From contig JACVVK020000194.1 of NCBI GenBank assembly GCA_018292915.2, positions 767,501 through 831,500 of the forward strand: a stretch of DNA of 64,000 nucleotides, written 5' to 3'. This DNA comes from Batillaria attramentaria. Lineage: Eukaryota; Mollusca; Gastropoda; Batillariidae. Position numbers and translations under genes: made by a program. Each line of letters starts with the position of its first letter. The first letter of the stretch is position 1. Of the stretch, positions 12,481 to 24,800 are shown in pieces. The notes under the pieces are model-generated. The model did no database searches. It saw only the letters and a program-made list of their open reading frames with translations, and was not told the DNA's origin.

Positions 12481-13197
12481 AAACGGAATCTCAAACCCGA
12501 AGATATTCCTCACTATCTTAACCCTTTAACCCATTCTGTGCCGTTGCCGTGAGAAGACTGACAGCAACAGTGACTCCATTATGCTGTTTGTGTGGGTTAT
12601 TGTTTAAAAAGATAGTGAAAGAGTTAATTGTCTTCTGAGTTTAGATGATATTACCAGTATTTGCAAAGCCCAGTGATGTAGCTTTTGTTTATAGGAATAT
12701 TTGTGTATAGGAATATGGTTAATTGTTATGTTGATATTCAGAATCGGCAGACCGAGCTGTAAGGGGCTGATTTTCTGAAGCACTTTATTTTGGCTGTGCA
12801 CATTTTTTTTTTTTCCTCGAAGTGTGACTCTTGCATAAAAGTGTGGCACAGAAACGTACCAAATTGATAAGGTTTTGCGCATTAGAGTGTACTCGCTGAA
12901 TAAGTATTGTTTCACTTGAGATTACTACACTTCAGTCAGCCGCAGAAGATGCCGCTCTGGTGCTGCGTAGTTGTTAGTAGACTAAGTGTGCCTACATGTG
13001 GATCATGAGTAGTGTGTGCTGTTGATCTTGGACGTTGTTACATAGTTTTATATCAGTATTCATATTTTTCTTCTTTGCTGTGTGATTGATGTGATATTAT
13101 CTGCTTCTTCTTTTCTTTTCATTGTATTCAATTTGATGTGATAGATTAGATCATGTTAGATGCATGTAGTACCGTATTAATTTTGGGACCTAATGCA

Positions 13198-13305
13198 GTT
13201 GTTAAATGATTAGGTGATGTATGCATGAATATAGTTGTTAAATGATTAGGTGATATATGCATGAATATAGTTGTTAAATGATTAGGTGATATATGCATGA
13301 ATATA
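13198..13305. repeat. 36-bp tandem repeat, three copies
   Basis: Three head-to-tail 36-bp units each begin gttgttaaatgattagg. Units 2 and 3 are identical and unit 1 differs by one base. Confidence 0.95.
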
Positions 13306-14316
13306 TATCTTACATGAGCACAGCTCACCATACCAGTAAATCCAATTTTGTGGCTTTGTTTTGTTGGCCACACCGACCAAAGATGATTGTTGTGGTTGTT
13401 AGCTATGTACCAGGGTGATCTGTTACTGATGCAAATTGTCATTGATGTAAATCAAACGCCTGGTACATGTACTTGCGGCTGATGTTTTTGTTCAAGACTG
13501 TAAGTGTTGGCGTCACCAGTACTTTTTTGTCCTTACCAGTATTCTGAGTGGATAGGTTGGGTGATGTGCTTTTTCTGCTCTGTGAGTATCTTAAAGTCTG
13601 TGTCTGTGCTATAGTTTGCACAGGTTAGCAATTTAGCGAAGAGCAAGGCAAGAAATGTTCAAAATTGCTAGTGCAGATTTTTTGTCGTTGTATTTTTAGT
13701 GTTAATGTGTCATTGTTTGGCATACTTCCTATGCCATCTTTTTTCCTATTTCCTATACCCTTTTTTTTTTTTTTTTTTTTGTTGTAAAATCTGTTTGCCT
13801 GACAGATCTGAACCTAGAGCTGCGATTTTTTAATAGTTTTTTGTTGTTGTTTTTTTAAATAGATTTTTTTCAGCTTGTGCATGTGTGAAAGGTGCTTTCA
13901 GGTGTAATTATGAGACCAGTTATTAAGATGGAGAGATCACTGAGGATTTTTTTTTTTGCTGATGGGACCTTTTGATATCCTTTTTTCATAGAGCCATAGA
14001 CTTCTTTGTTTAGAAAAAGTTTTTATCTTTTTGTAATAACTTCTAAAATCTTTATAGGTATTTTTGTGCATTTGCGTTCCTTAGTTGTGCATGACCCTGA
14101 GATTAACGATTTTGCTAAAACTTTTTTTTTCTGTTTCTGTTGTTTGCATTGCTTGTGGCATTATGCCTGTACTGTATTAGGAGTGCAGCTGCACTGGTTT
14201 ATTTCTATTGTAGATATTCTGGACATTACTGGTATTCATCGCATTTACTGAACGTTAATTAGTCTGGTTAGACTTTAGCCAAATTATGGATTCTATTTGT
14301 TATATATATATATATA

Positions 14317-14474
14317 GGGGAAGTAAGTAAAGCTGAGAGCGCTCCCTAGATCTAGGAGATGTGTGCATTGTATGCCAGTGGACAAGTCCGCCTTGCCCTA
14401 TATTGGCTACATGCCACATACAAAGCACACATCTCCTAGATCTAGGGAGCGCTCTCAGCTTTACTTATTTCCCC
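14317..14474. mobile_element. MITE with about 50-bp terminal inverted repeats, TA flanks
   Basis: Arms 14317-14366 and 14425-14474 are near-perfect reverse complements around a 58-bp loop, starting ggggaagtaagtaaagc and ending in the complementary cccc. TA dinucleotides at 14315-14316 and 14475-14476 flank it, as for Tc1/mariner-type insertions. There is no coding capacity. Confidence 0.85.
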
Positions 14475-15481
14475 TACTTTCAAATTGACCTGATTGAGCG
14501 CATGTTTTCGGCTTTAGCGACGCCTTTGTTCCTATTCTCTCTCTCTCTCTCTCTATATATATATTACGTGCATGTATTTGATGTGTTGCATAGCTGCAGG
14601 GATTATGTTTACCAACATTTTTGCCCTAGCGGTGTGCATTGTTTTCATTTTCTCTCCAAGAATCTGCATTTAGGAACGTTTTATTTTCTCAGGTTAGTTT
14701 TTGAAAATAATTGCTTGACTATTCTGTACTGATACTGCTGTTTTAGTAGTATAGTAGTCATAAGTGACAGCATTTAACTAATACCCAGTACTTAAATGCA
14801 AGGCACATGGTGTGGGCACTTTCACTTTGCAAAAATGAGGTCCTGGGTATTGGCAGGGTTAATATTTTCAAAAACTTGTTTCGGTCATGGTGAAGCTGGT
14901 TGCTTTTCTTGTTGTTATGCTTTTGTTGTACACTTTTTACACTTAGTCATTATACACTGGTGGTTTGATATTACCTAATACTTGATTTATTTGTTTATTT
15001 ATTTTACCAATGTATATGTAGACTGAAATTAAGTATCGTTGTAACTGTTTCCAACAGTATCATTCTGGTCCATAAGCATGGGTCTGCATCAGGGTAGGGA
15101 TGCATGAAGTGTGTCAAGTCTCGTAAAATAAATTTATCCAAAACATTCTACATCTGACTATCCTGTATGTAACATCCTTAGCATATGGGATAACTGAGTT
15201 CAAGCCCGTACTGCGCACCCCAAACCAAAGAAATTATTAACAGACAAAATTTACCAGAGCACCATCTCATTATGTTCTAGCTACTTTTTGCCAGTTTTGA
15301 TGCCCGGTGGTAGGTCATTTCTTCCTTTGTTTTGTGTGTTCTAGTGCCTCATTGAATTTTTTTTTTAACAGTACCAAGTCCCTGGATTTAAAGTAAAGGT
15401 TTTTGCCACTTGAAAATCTACTGATTTCATCATAACAGGTTTTACCAATTTCAGATTCCCCTAACCATATACATATACATT

Positions 15482-15660
15482 CTAAATAGCTGAGCTGTCC
15501 CTTCGCACCAGGTGATTGTAATGTGTTTATGTCCAGTGTGTGAGAGAATGCGTGCGATTCACGTGAGCGTGCGTGTTGGGTTCAGTTCGCGGCGCTTTGA
15601 GCCGATTCATGAAATTGGGTAAAGCGCCTATATAATACTCATTATTATTATTATTATTAT
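15482..15660 (+). mobile_element. SINE-A 3' tail, 5'-truncated copy
   Basis: It begins at the conserved tagctgagctg and continues to the gaaattgggtaaagcgcc motif and a (TTA)n tail, with no tRNA-like head. Confidence 0.8.
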
Positions 15661-16280
15661 GTAGTGATCTCAGTGTTTGCCTGTTGCAATTCCCATGATT
15701 TTGGTCTAGTTTTTATCAGCTGCAATTCCCATGTTCAAATTTCCCCAATTGTACATAATTTTACTAATGTCCAGAACCAAACCTGGGTGCATTCAGTGCA
15801 TTTCAAAACACGGATGGTTGCATGTGCATACATGCCTGTGATTTTTGCAAACAGTTGAAAATGAAGGTCTGTTTGTAGCATTGCAAAAGCTGCAGATGAT
15901 TTCACTTTCCAGACCTGACAAACTTTGTAATAATCTTACCTGTATTTTTAAACCGGAAATTATTTCCATCTTTGCTATCCCAACTTGAACAGTTTCACTC
16001 GTGAGCGCTCCTCTACGCTCGAAATTTTGATGATTAGTACAGTTCTTAATGCTATACAGTGTTGTTTACGCTTTGCATGAGCAGTCGAACATTCAAATTC
16101 TACAACTGTTGTGCCACAACTGGAGTGCTCTGTGTGGTCGCTGCGTCATCGAGTGTGCCTCTGCTGGCTCAGTGCAAGCATTTCTGTCGTCGTCCAGGTG
16201 TCGTAGCGGTCTGATGAAAGATAGCATAAAAACAGCTCAGTACGATCTGTGAGCATAAAGATGGCTTCTAAGAGGAGGGT

Positions 16281-16455
16281 GTGGGGTGGGTGGGAAGGTG
16301 TTTTAGGGTTTAACGTCCTTTTCCACCACATACGGGAGATATCAAAGACGGGGCAACGATGAAAAAGCCAGCACAAATATTTGGCTCCAGCGGGGATACG
16401 AACTCACGACCGGAGCATTAGAAGTCCAACGCTCTACCATTCAGCCACCCCGCCT
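16281..16455 (-). mobile_element. SINE-B, most complete copy
   Basis: On the minus strand a tRNA-like head (ggggtggctgaatggtagag, B-box-like gtcgtgagttcgtatcc) is followed by a body with tctttgatatctcc and gtggtggaaaaggacg and a CCCACC-rich end. It is the reference copy for fragments at 480, 2316 and 8788. Confidence 0.75.
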
Positions 16456-18655
16456 CCCCAGGAGGGGGTGGGGGACGGAGAGGTATTTTAAACACATAAT
16501 ACTGTAACATCAATATGTGCTTATTTCAAACATGCTAAATGATGTATGTATGTATATGTTCTATATGTAATTGTATACACGAGATCTGTGATACATTGTA
16601 TGTATCCATAAATTATGCACTAATTTCACTAATGTACAGAGGCCACTAGGTGTTTAGAATACCGAGCACATCTACATGTCAATGTGAGGGCAAGATCTGA
16701 CACAAAATGTAGAGAACACCTGAGATATACCAGTGTTGACTTCACTCCACTCAAACTTGAAATCATTTTTCATTTGCTGTATACATGAATATGGCTTTGC
16801 TGGCCAAACGCGGCTTACAGTTCAGGCTGTGAGAGCATAGGAATGCTTCGTGTTTCAGTCTATGTTAGGCTATACTGACGTATATTTCAGTATTCATGGC
16901 ATGTTGTTGATGGTCCAGTGAAATGAAGTGGTTATCTGCACTTGGCCATAAATGGCAAATGTACATTTTCTGTAATTGTTGCTCTGGGTCGTAAATGTAA
17001 TTGTTGATACATGTAGTTGATAACTGTTGTGTGTGATATACCGTATAATCTGTGTTTTCGTTACACCTCTGTTAGTGCAGTGTTGATTACATGTACACAG
17101 TGCATAGGGGAGCTCGACAAGGACACAGAAAATATCACCTGTATGTGAAGTGTATACTGTACTTTAACCCTTTCAGTGCCCAGTGATGGGATATTTGGTC
17201 AGCACCACATTACAGTCCAGTGCCCAGTATTCTGTTGTCTGCTGCGTGGAATTTTACTCGCGGAAGCACACGCTTTTCATGACAAAATACACATGAACGC
17301 ATAGCTTGGGAACTTCTCTGAATGTGTAATACATAATCAAAGTTTGATTACGTCACTAAAAGAGTCTGGCACGTATAGGGTCAAATTCCTTCAGCTTTAT
17401 AGAGATAATTTAGAGTGTATTGGTGTTTCTAGTGCAATAATGAGTTTGAGATTTCTGTAGCACATCCGCACTACCAAGCGAATTTTCTTAGCACACTGGT
17501 GTGTAATGTTTTGTTGACAGTAACTAATGTAACCAGCCGTGTGTTTCTCAAGGCAAGTGTTCTGTATTGTTTTGCTGCTTGACAGCGGGACAAAAAAAAT
17601 GTAGACGACTCTGTGACAAAAAGACTGTTCTACATACCCTGTCACCTTGCCATTGGGAAGCAATAAAGCTTGTCGATAAATATATATCTGTTCCTGTATT
17701 GGTTTGAATGGCATGTGCCTGGAGTGAAAATTAATTTGTGAAACTTCTTCCTCAATAGACATGCACGCCATGAGACAAGGTAAAGATGAAACGGTTAGTT
17801 TCGTAGATTTTTTCCCCCTCAGCTGTTCCTTTTACACCACAAACCAATCCTCAACTGTTCCTTAACCCTGGTAGTGCCCAGCCCGGAATATTCCGCACTA
17901 CCTCAGCAGAGGTAAAATTTAGAAAGTATCCAAGTACCTAGTAGAAATGACAAACGGCAAAACACTGATGTCATTTCAGAAAAAGAAATTGGAAATAATG
18001 ACAAAGAGGCAAGAAAGAAACAGAGAAGCAGAAAGAAAGAGAGAATGAGACAAAAGAAGAAGGTAGGAAAGACAGAAAAAAACAAAGAAGAACATTAAAA
18101 AGAAAACAAAGGAAAGAGAGAGAGAGAAACTGTGTGTGTATAGGAATGGTAAACCCTCAGGCAGAATTACTCTCGATTTGATCCGAGTCGCATCTCCCAA
18201 ACCCAAGCAGTGCTGACAGTAGTCATGGTGTCCCTCTCTTGTAATCGATGTGGCGTCCCCGATCACTCATGGGTTACCCCAACTATGCTGACAGAAGCAT
18301 TCATGAATATGCACATGACTGGTGGTCACATTACGACCTAGGGCGCACATTTGCACAAAGACATAATTTACGACTACACAAAATGGAAGAAGTTCGTCTG
18401 TTTTAAATATTTCTGCAAAGCAGAAGTTTATTTAGAATATGTTTCACATAAATTTGGTAAATTTTACTCGATTCTGCGAGACAAAAATTCATTACATGCA
18501 CTACTGAACACTACGGAAAAATGGTGCAAGGACAAAACACAGGAAGTCTCACAAATGAAATGTACACCTTGAACATTTGTATGCACCACCATTTAGCATG
18601 GCAAAAGAATTGGCAAATACATATTACATTTGTCATCAACACACACACTGTCTCT

Positions 18656-18695
18656 TTCACACACACACACACACACTGTCACACACACACTGTCA

Positions 18696-18745
<50 letters not shown>
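18656..18745. repeat. (CA)n microsatellite
   Basis: A CA array with a few TGT interruptions. Open frames here are His-Thr repeats and are not genes. Confidence 0.95.
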
Positions 18746-18746
<1 letters not shown>

Positions 18747-19395
18747 TCTTTCGTTTAGTGTATAATCAGTGCGTCTTAACATTTTATGACATGATTAACA
18801 TATCATTAATCAAATAAGAATATCTGTTTCTACTAGTAGTTTATTCCTCAACATTCATCACAATCTAGGTTTAGGCTCGACGAGGGCAAGGTCTTTTGAT
18901 CTGCATGTACATGAACACAACTGTCTTTTTCAGCAGAAAAACACAAGATCACTGGGGTATTTTTTTTAGCAACAACACACTAAAGATGACAACAAGGAAA
19001 GACAGACATACTGAGGCAGTTTCAGCCAAAATGACAGCGGTAAATTGGAAAGGGAGGGTGATAAGAGTTGGGGTGTGTGTGTGTGTGCGCGTGCGTGCGT
19101 GCGTGCGTGTGTGTTAAAGGGGATAGGGGTGGTAGGGGTGTGAATGGGTTTGGGGTTGGGGTAGTATTTGTTAGCTATTATCAGGGAATAGAACAGTCAT
19201 AGTACATGTATCATGTAATTCCCTTCTTATCACAGTTGCCACTCTATATATACTGGTATTTAAAAACCAACCAACCACAACCTTCTTGTTCACATTACAA
19301 ACATAATTAATTGTACGTGTATCAACTGTAGATCCCAGCACTCACAACTGGCAACAACAAAACATGCAGCAGTAACAGTACTAACACATTACAAC

Positions 19396-19427
<32 letters not shown>

Positions 19428-20319
19428 AAAAAAAAAATGTACTTGCAGCGCAATTGCAGGTACACACTGAACAAACAAACAAACAAAACTTTTGAACTGG
19501 TTATATGCAACCACCAACTGTCTCCAAACAACAGGCTCCAAAGCAGACGCAGGTCTTCCACACAACAATGTTGCAGAAAAGCATTCGCTGAAAGCATGAA
19601 ATCTGTGCTCTGAAAACTGTCAGATGAGTCAAACCAAGCGTGCATTCGGGCCGGACAGACATAATTTACACAAGGACAACCAAGGTCTGAATTACAGTTC
19701 TTTCAAACGTACATTTACCAAAATTTGTGACAATGCTATTTTTTCATGCAACAGTACTCCTGCTGTGCTAAAACCTTAGCTTTGAGTGGTTGTTTTTCCT
19801 CAGAACCACACGCCATGTCACTCATTTGTATACGTACTGCACTAGCGGTCCAAGGATTTTAAGTCTGCGAACGGCCCGTCTGACACTCTGGAATAAGCGA
19901 GGGTGGGAAAAAAACTGTGTGAAAACAGAAGGCAGTGTTGTTTGATGTTTGATAAGCTTAATGGATAGTCTATACAATTTCATCTATACAGTAATTAATA
20001 TGCATTTGTCTGAGGAAAGGTGTCAGAGTTACAACTGTAGAAATACTGTGTGCACGCTTATGATTAATCAATGCCAGTACATGTCACAATGTCTGCGTCA
20101 GTACCAGTTTTCCCTTCTTTGACGAAGAGGAGAACATGGCTGACAGAATGCTTGCTGGTGAGAAACACCATGTAAGTACATCCATAAAGATTTTAAGTAA
20201 TATGGTAACAGTAACACAGACAGGAACATCTACAATTCAAATGAAGACTTCATCAGTGATTTAAAATGGCTCACTTTTACACCAATAACACAATTGTGCT
20301 CTCTCTCTCTCTCTGTCAC

Positions 20320-20373
<54 letters not shown>

Positions 20374-20377
20374 ACTA

Positions 20378-20383
20378 TTTATT
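20378..20383 (-). promoter_or_regulatory. AATAAA overlapping the CNTROB stop codon
   Basis: On the minus strand the TAA stop at 20379-20381 sits inside an AATAAA hexamer (20383 down to 20378). Just downstream is a (CA)n array. If used, the 3'UTR would be almost absent; a second antisense AATAAA near 18840 is the alternative. Confidence 0.35.
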
Positions 20384-21756
20384 TCCATGCCTGTGGCTGC
20401 TTGTCTTTGCTAAGAGGGCGGACTGACTGTTTAGCAGAGGAAGAAGCTGTATTGGCTGACGCTACACTGGCTGACTTCTTATCCGACTTGCGGGAAGTTG
20501 TGGACTTGGTTGATGACGCCATGGTGCGATCGTGTTTGTCTGACATGACCGACGATGACAGGCTACTGTCTGGACCAACCTGCAATCACAATTTTTTTTT
20601 AACATCTCAAAAAAAAATTAATGTTTGTTTTGAATGTTCATTTTCTATGATTACTAGGCTTCACAGCAGAGATCATGTTTCGGGAAAGTTGCACTTGTGC
20701 ATGCGCCTGTAGTCACTACTGTCTATCTTAGTGACCACTACAGTATTGAATGGAATACACTGCCGTATGCAAATGTGCAACCAAAAATTCAAACATCCCA
20801 AAAATCTTCCTCTCCTGTAGTAGAAGTAACAGCAACACGCCTTCAGAAGACGCCTGCATTTCCCACTGCATTCTTCGTCTTCTCCTTCATCGATCACTTC
20901 ATCAGATGGGGACGCCAGTTGTCCTCATGTATGCAACGGTCCTCCGGAGGGCCTCCAGGTGGCTGTAGTGTTTGTCCCTCAAGGCTGTTGGCTCTGGCAA
21001 TGTGTCTTGTCTGGGACCATCATGCAGTGGGCAGTTTAGGAGTACGTGTTCTGTGGTCATCAGGGCTGTGTCTCAAGGACACATCTCCGACTGGCCAAGT
21101 ATCAGTTTGTTGTACATGTGGGCATTTACTGATTTAGTATATTGTGATCTGTTCGGGATCTAAACAGAATGATTTGATCAGACCTGTTGAGATGGTGGTA
21201 ACTGATTGTAGACGGGGTGCTGCTGCTTCCACTTCCTCTTGGAGATTGTAGTGATGTCCATTGCACTGAAACTTCTACTGGCTTGGTGCCAGACTATCAG
21301 AGAGCCGGTGCCTAAATGGTGCGATGTCAAAAAAATTGTTAACTACTGCTGAGAAAGGCACATGCATGAACTTCAATTCCACATATATCTGAAAACTCCC
21401 ATCACTGTACGCCAGCAAGTTGTAGTCACAAGATACTTACTGAGTGATGCCTAACATCAGCTGATTTCTTTGATTTGTGAGGATCCCGTGGTCGGCGTGG
21501 TGGATTCCCCCGTGGAGAATTCTTGTTGCTAGAGCTGCGCCTTTCTTCAGTCCCAGCCTGCCCAGGTCTGTGACATCATCAAGAAACAAGTCACTGCTGT
21601 CCCTTTTGGTAAATGCAAGGACTGGAATTTTTATTTTATTGAGCATGCAAGTTACCTTCTTTTTTTTTTCTTTTTTTTCTTTTTTTTTTGCAGGTTGATT
21701 TTGCAATTTTTTGTAAATGTTGTTGTGTTGTTGCTGCTGGTGTTTTGTTGCGTGTG

Positions 21757-21823
<67 letters not shown>

Positions 21824-24800
21824 GTGTGTGTGCTAATTTTAATCAATGCACACACTTCCCTAACAGTCCAAATACACACTTCGGGGTCAACACACAAATT
21901 TCCATTTTCAGGGAACAAAATGAAAAAGCCAGGTCATGTGCAGAATCCTTTGGGGTTTTGTTGGTTTAGGTGTGACACAGTGCTTACAATAAAATGCTGA
22001 AACACAATCTGTTACATTACTGCCACAAATCAACACGATGGTGTCTTGTGAAAACTATGAAACTTAGTATTCTGATTTCAAAAACAGAATTCTTATAGCG
22101 TCTCATCTGCGAAGAAATCAGGGCCGCGTTTCTTAAGGCGGGCGTTTCGAAACGTTCTGGGGCGCTTTCCTATGAAACCGTTTACATGCACCTTGCCCGC
22201 GGCGTGCAGAAAAAGCGCTCGCGTGCGGAGTCTGAAGCATGTTCGCCGCGAGCAAAAGGTCACGTGGTCAGTTTCTATGTAAACAAAGATGGCGGCGCCC
22301 ACCGAAGGCTTCGTTGAAGTGGAACTAAGAAATGGCTTAAAATGAATTTGCGGGTGGATGGAGACCTTCTGTCCCAACTTGTAATTGTGCAGAATAGTAT
22401 ACGAAAATAATTTGAGCTAATTGCACCGGGCCGTGGTCGCCAGTCATTCAGGGATATGTTGTGCGTGTTTGTGGGGAAGGAGTGGTCAAAGTGAGTACGT
22501 AATGGTGCCTTACGTCTCCGTTTTGCATCGAGCAGAACATGCATACTAGTGGTATATCATGCTCCAAGCCAGTAATTATTGCTCCTCCTCAAAAATGTCG
22601 TCTTCTGCGCTCAAAAGATGACTGATAGCTGCGAGCACTAGAGTTTTCTTCTTCCTTTTCAGCCTTGCCAACAACCGTGTTCGTGATTCCGCCGCCATTT
22701 TGAAAGCGCCCTGGTTCTAATTGGCCGTTTCCCAACGAGGCAAAGCGACCTCCGCAAGCGCCCGCGAGCGCCTTTCCGTAAGAAACGCGGCCCAGGAGAG
22801 GCCATGAAATCTCAGTCAGAAACCCTGGATACGTCACTCACTGCTGAGGTAAAGATGCTATGAAAGTCAGCAACTGGGTCATCGAGGCAGGGTCAGAGGT
22901 CAAGGACGCCAACGGATTTGCAGTCTCCACGTCTTCGCTGTACTGACCCAAGAGTCGTGAGATTTCCGTTAGCTGCTGAGGGCCCAGAACTCCTGCTGGC
23001 TGAGTTACTGCCCCTGGTCCAGCTCCTCTGGCAGCTTCGGTGCTGCGACCTGGGTCAGGTCTCCGCTGCGGGACTTTAGGTCGTGCGGACTGGGTCGCTT
23101 CTGCTAACTGTCGATAGAAAAGTAAAACATGCTGGCCATTTTATTGCATATGCTTTCTCCAATTTGGCCTTGACAGAAAAAAAAATCATCAGCATGGATA
23201 TTGTGTCCACACAAACGCACAAGTGCGCATACACACACACACTAACAGACACACACACACTCTGGCTTCAATGCCTACATAAACACCAGTACAAAACTGT
23301 GCAGACCTGTCTGTCCCTAAGCTGCTGAAGACGAAGAAACTCTGTGCTGATCTGCATGGCTTGGGCTGCGTCCGTCAAGTCAGGGTCAACTGCAAACAAA
23401 TGTCATGGTCACTGCAGAGTTTCTCTTTCACAAAATGCCTTGAAAATCTCTCAGCTTAATTGTTGCATGTTCGCGTGCACTTAATCTGTTTTGGAATAGC
23501 AGATAGCCTAACTATTCTGTATTCAAGTCATCGTTTTACCCAACGATCTCAATCTAGCGGGCAAAACTGAACACAAAATATCACACACCTGTTTCAAGAG
23601 AAATCTCCAAGGAATCACACTCCACGGTGCCATCTCTCTCTGGCTGGTCGTTCAACACTTGTGGTGGCTTGTCCAACAGCTGTAGAAAATAATCATAGAA
23701 TAAATAAATAAATAAATAATGAAATAAAACTTGAAATCAAAAGGCGTTTTTCTACCAGCGCTAAAAAACACAGAAATGCATTTAAATTCTGGTGTCTCGA
23801 GTGCAGACTTGGAGAACACGGGAGAAACGCACAATGCATGCAATTCTTTGCTATTCTCAAAATCCACCCACACCAAAATTCCATGGTGTTGAGTTTCCTT
23901 TGTACGTTTCCACAACACAACCTGGACTGCAAATAACAAGGAACATCTATCATTCCATTTCAACCTAAGTGTAAGATCAAGACTGGCAGAACTTCAGAGA
24001 TAGCAAACTTCATCAGATATTTGCACAATGAGTAAAGGCAAGATATCGTTTGTGTTGCTAGTAGACTTTGCAAGGACAATTACAATCGCATGGCACACAA
24101 GATGAAGAAGCTGGCGAATGGAAGCTGATAATATGCCCTTTCACTTCACAAAGACTGACCATTTTAATGTAGTGTTGCAGTTCCCTCTGTCGGGCCTGAT
24201 GTTCTTCCAGCTGCCGAGAGATCTGGCGATAACTGCTGTTCAACCTGAAAACAGTCAGCAAATCAATGAATACTTGCTACATCTCCAGCTATTGCTTGAA
24301 ACATACAAACACCAATCCAACCACGCAACGCTCGCTCGCGCACGCACACACACACCCACACCAAGGACCTTACACACAAATGCATGCATGTGGGCTTACA
24401 CACACGCACACACACATACACACACTATACCTGTCACTCTCATGCAGGACGCTCCCATCGCCTTCCTGCTCACCATCCCGGCCCTGTTTCACCGGCGGTG
24501 ACATGCTCTGGTTGCGACTAGATGGTGAATATGCTGCTCCAGGCGGCAGGTGACTACTTCCATCTTCCTCCGAACGACCTCCATCACTGCGGTGGCTGCC
24601 GTTCTGACCGAGCCACCCGTTCTGCAAACTTCCGTGCGGCCCTAAGTCCAGGTCGCGCAGCTCCAGCCCCCTGTCTGTCTGAAACCCCACTGGCCAACCC
24701 CTACTTTCCACACTCCTAACAGATTCACGGTCATTGCCTCCCACAGCATGCAGTCCATTCAAGTCACGTGACAGCTGAGAGAAATCGTGGGAAATGTCCG

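Larger units (their letters stand above)
12481..20378. other. Gene-free interval; probable NT5DC 3'UTR at its left end
   Basis: No spliceable coding frame of recognisable family was found. The first 2.6 kb is T-rich with an AATAAA at 15127-15132, a plausible NT5DC polyadenylation signal; another AATAAA is at 17662. The rest contains the 36-bp tandem repeat, a MITE hairpin, SINE-A and SINE-B copies, CA and GT microsatellites, and a poly-C/poly-A run at 19399-19438. An AATAAA in antisense near 18840-18845 could serve the CNTROB transcript. Confidence 0.55.

Noticed and set aside
14317..14474. Hairpin as a microRNA precursor, bacterial terminator or CRISPR repeat
   Set aside because: TA flanks, near-perfect arms and eukaryotic context fit a MITE better. 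There is no repeat-spacer array.
22842..22846. TGA following the centrobin exon at 22842 as the true stop
   Set aside because: The TGA lies within a GTGAGT donor. Splicing there continues in phase into a basic exon at 21441-21567 and a final exon with a stop, matching the basic C-terminus of centrobin.
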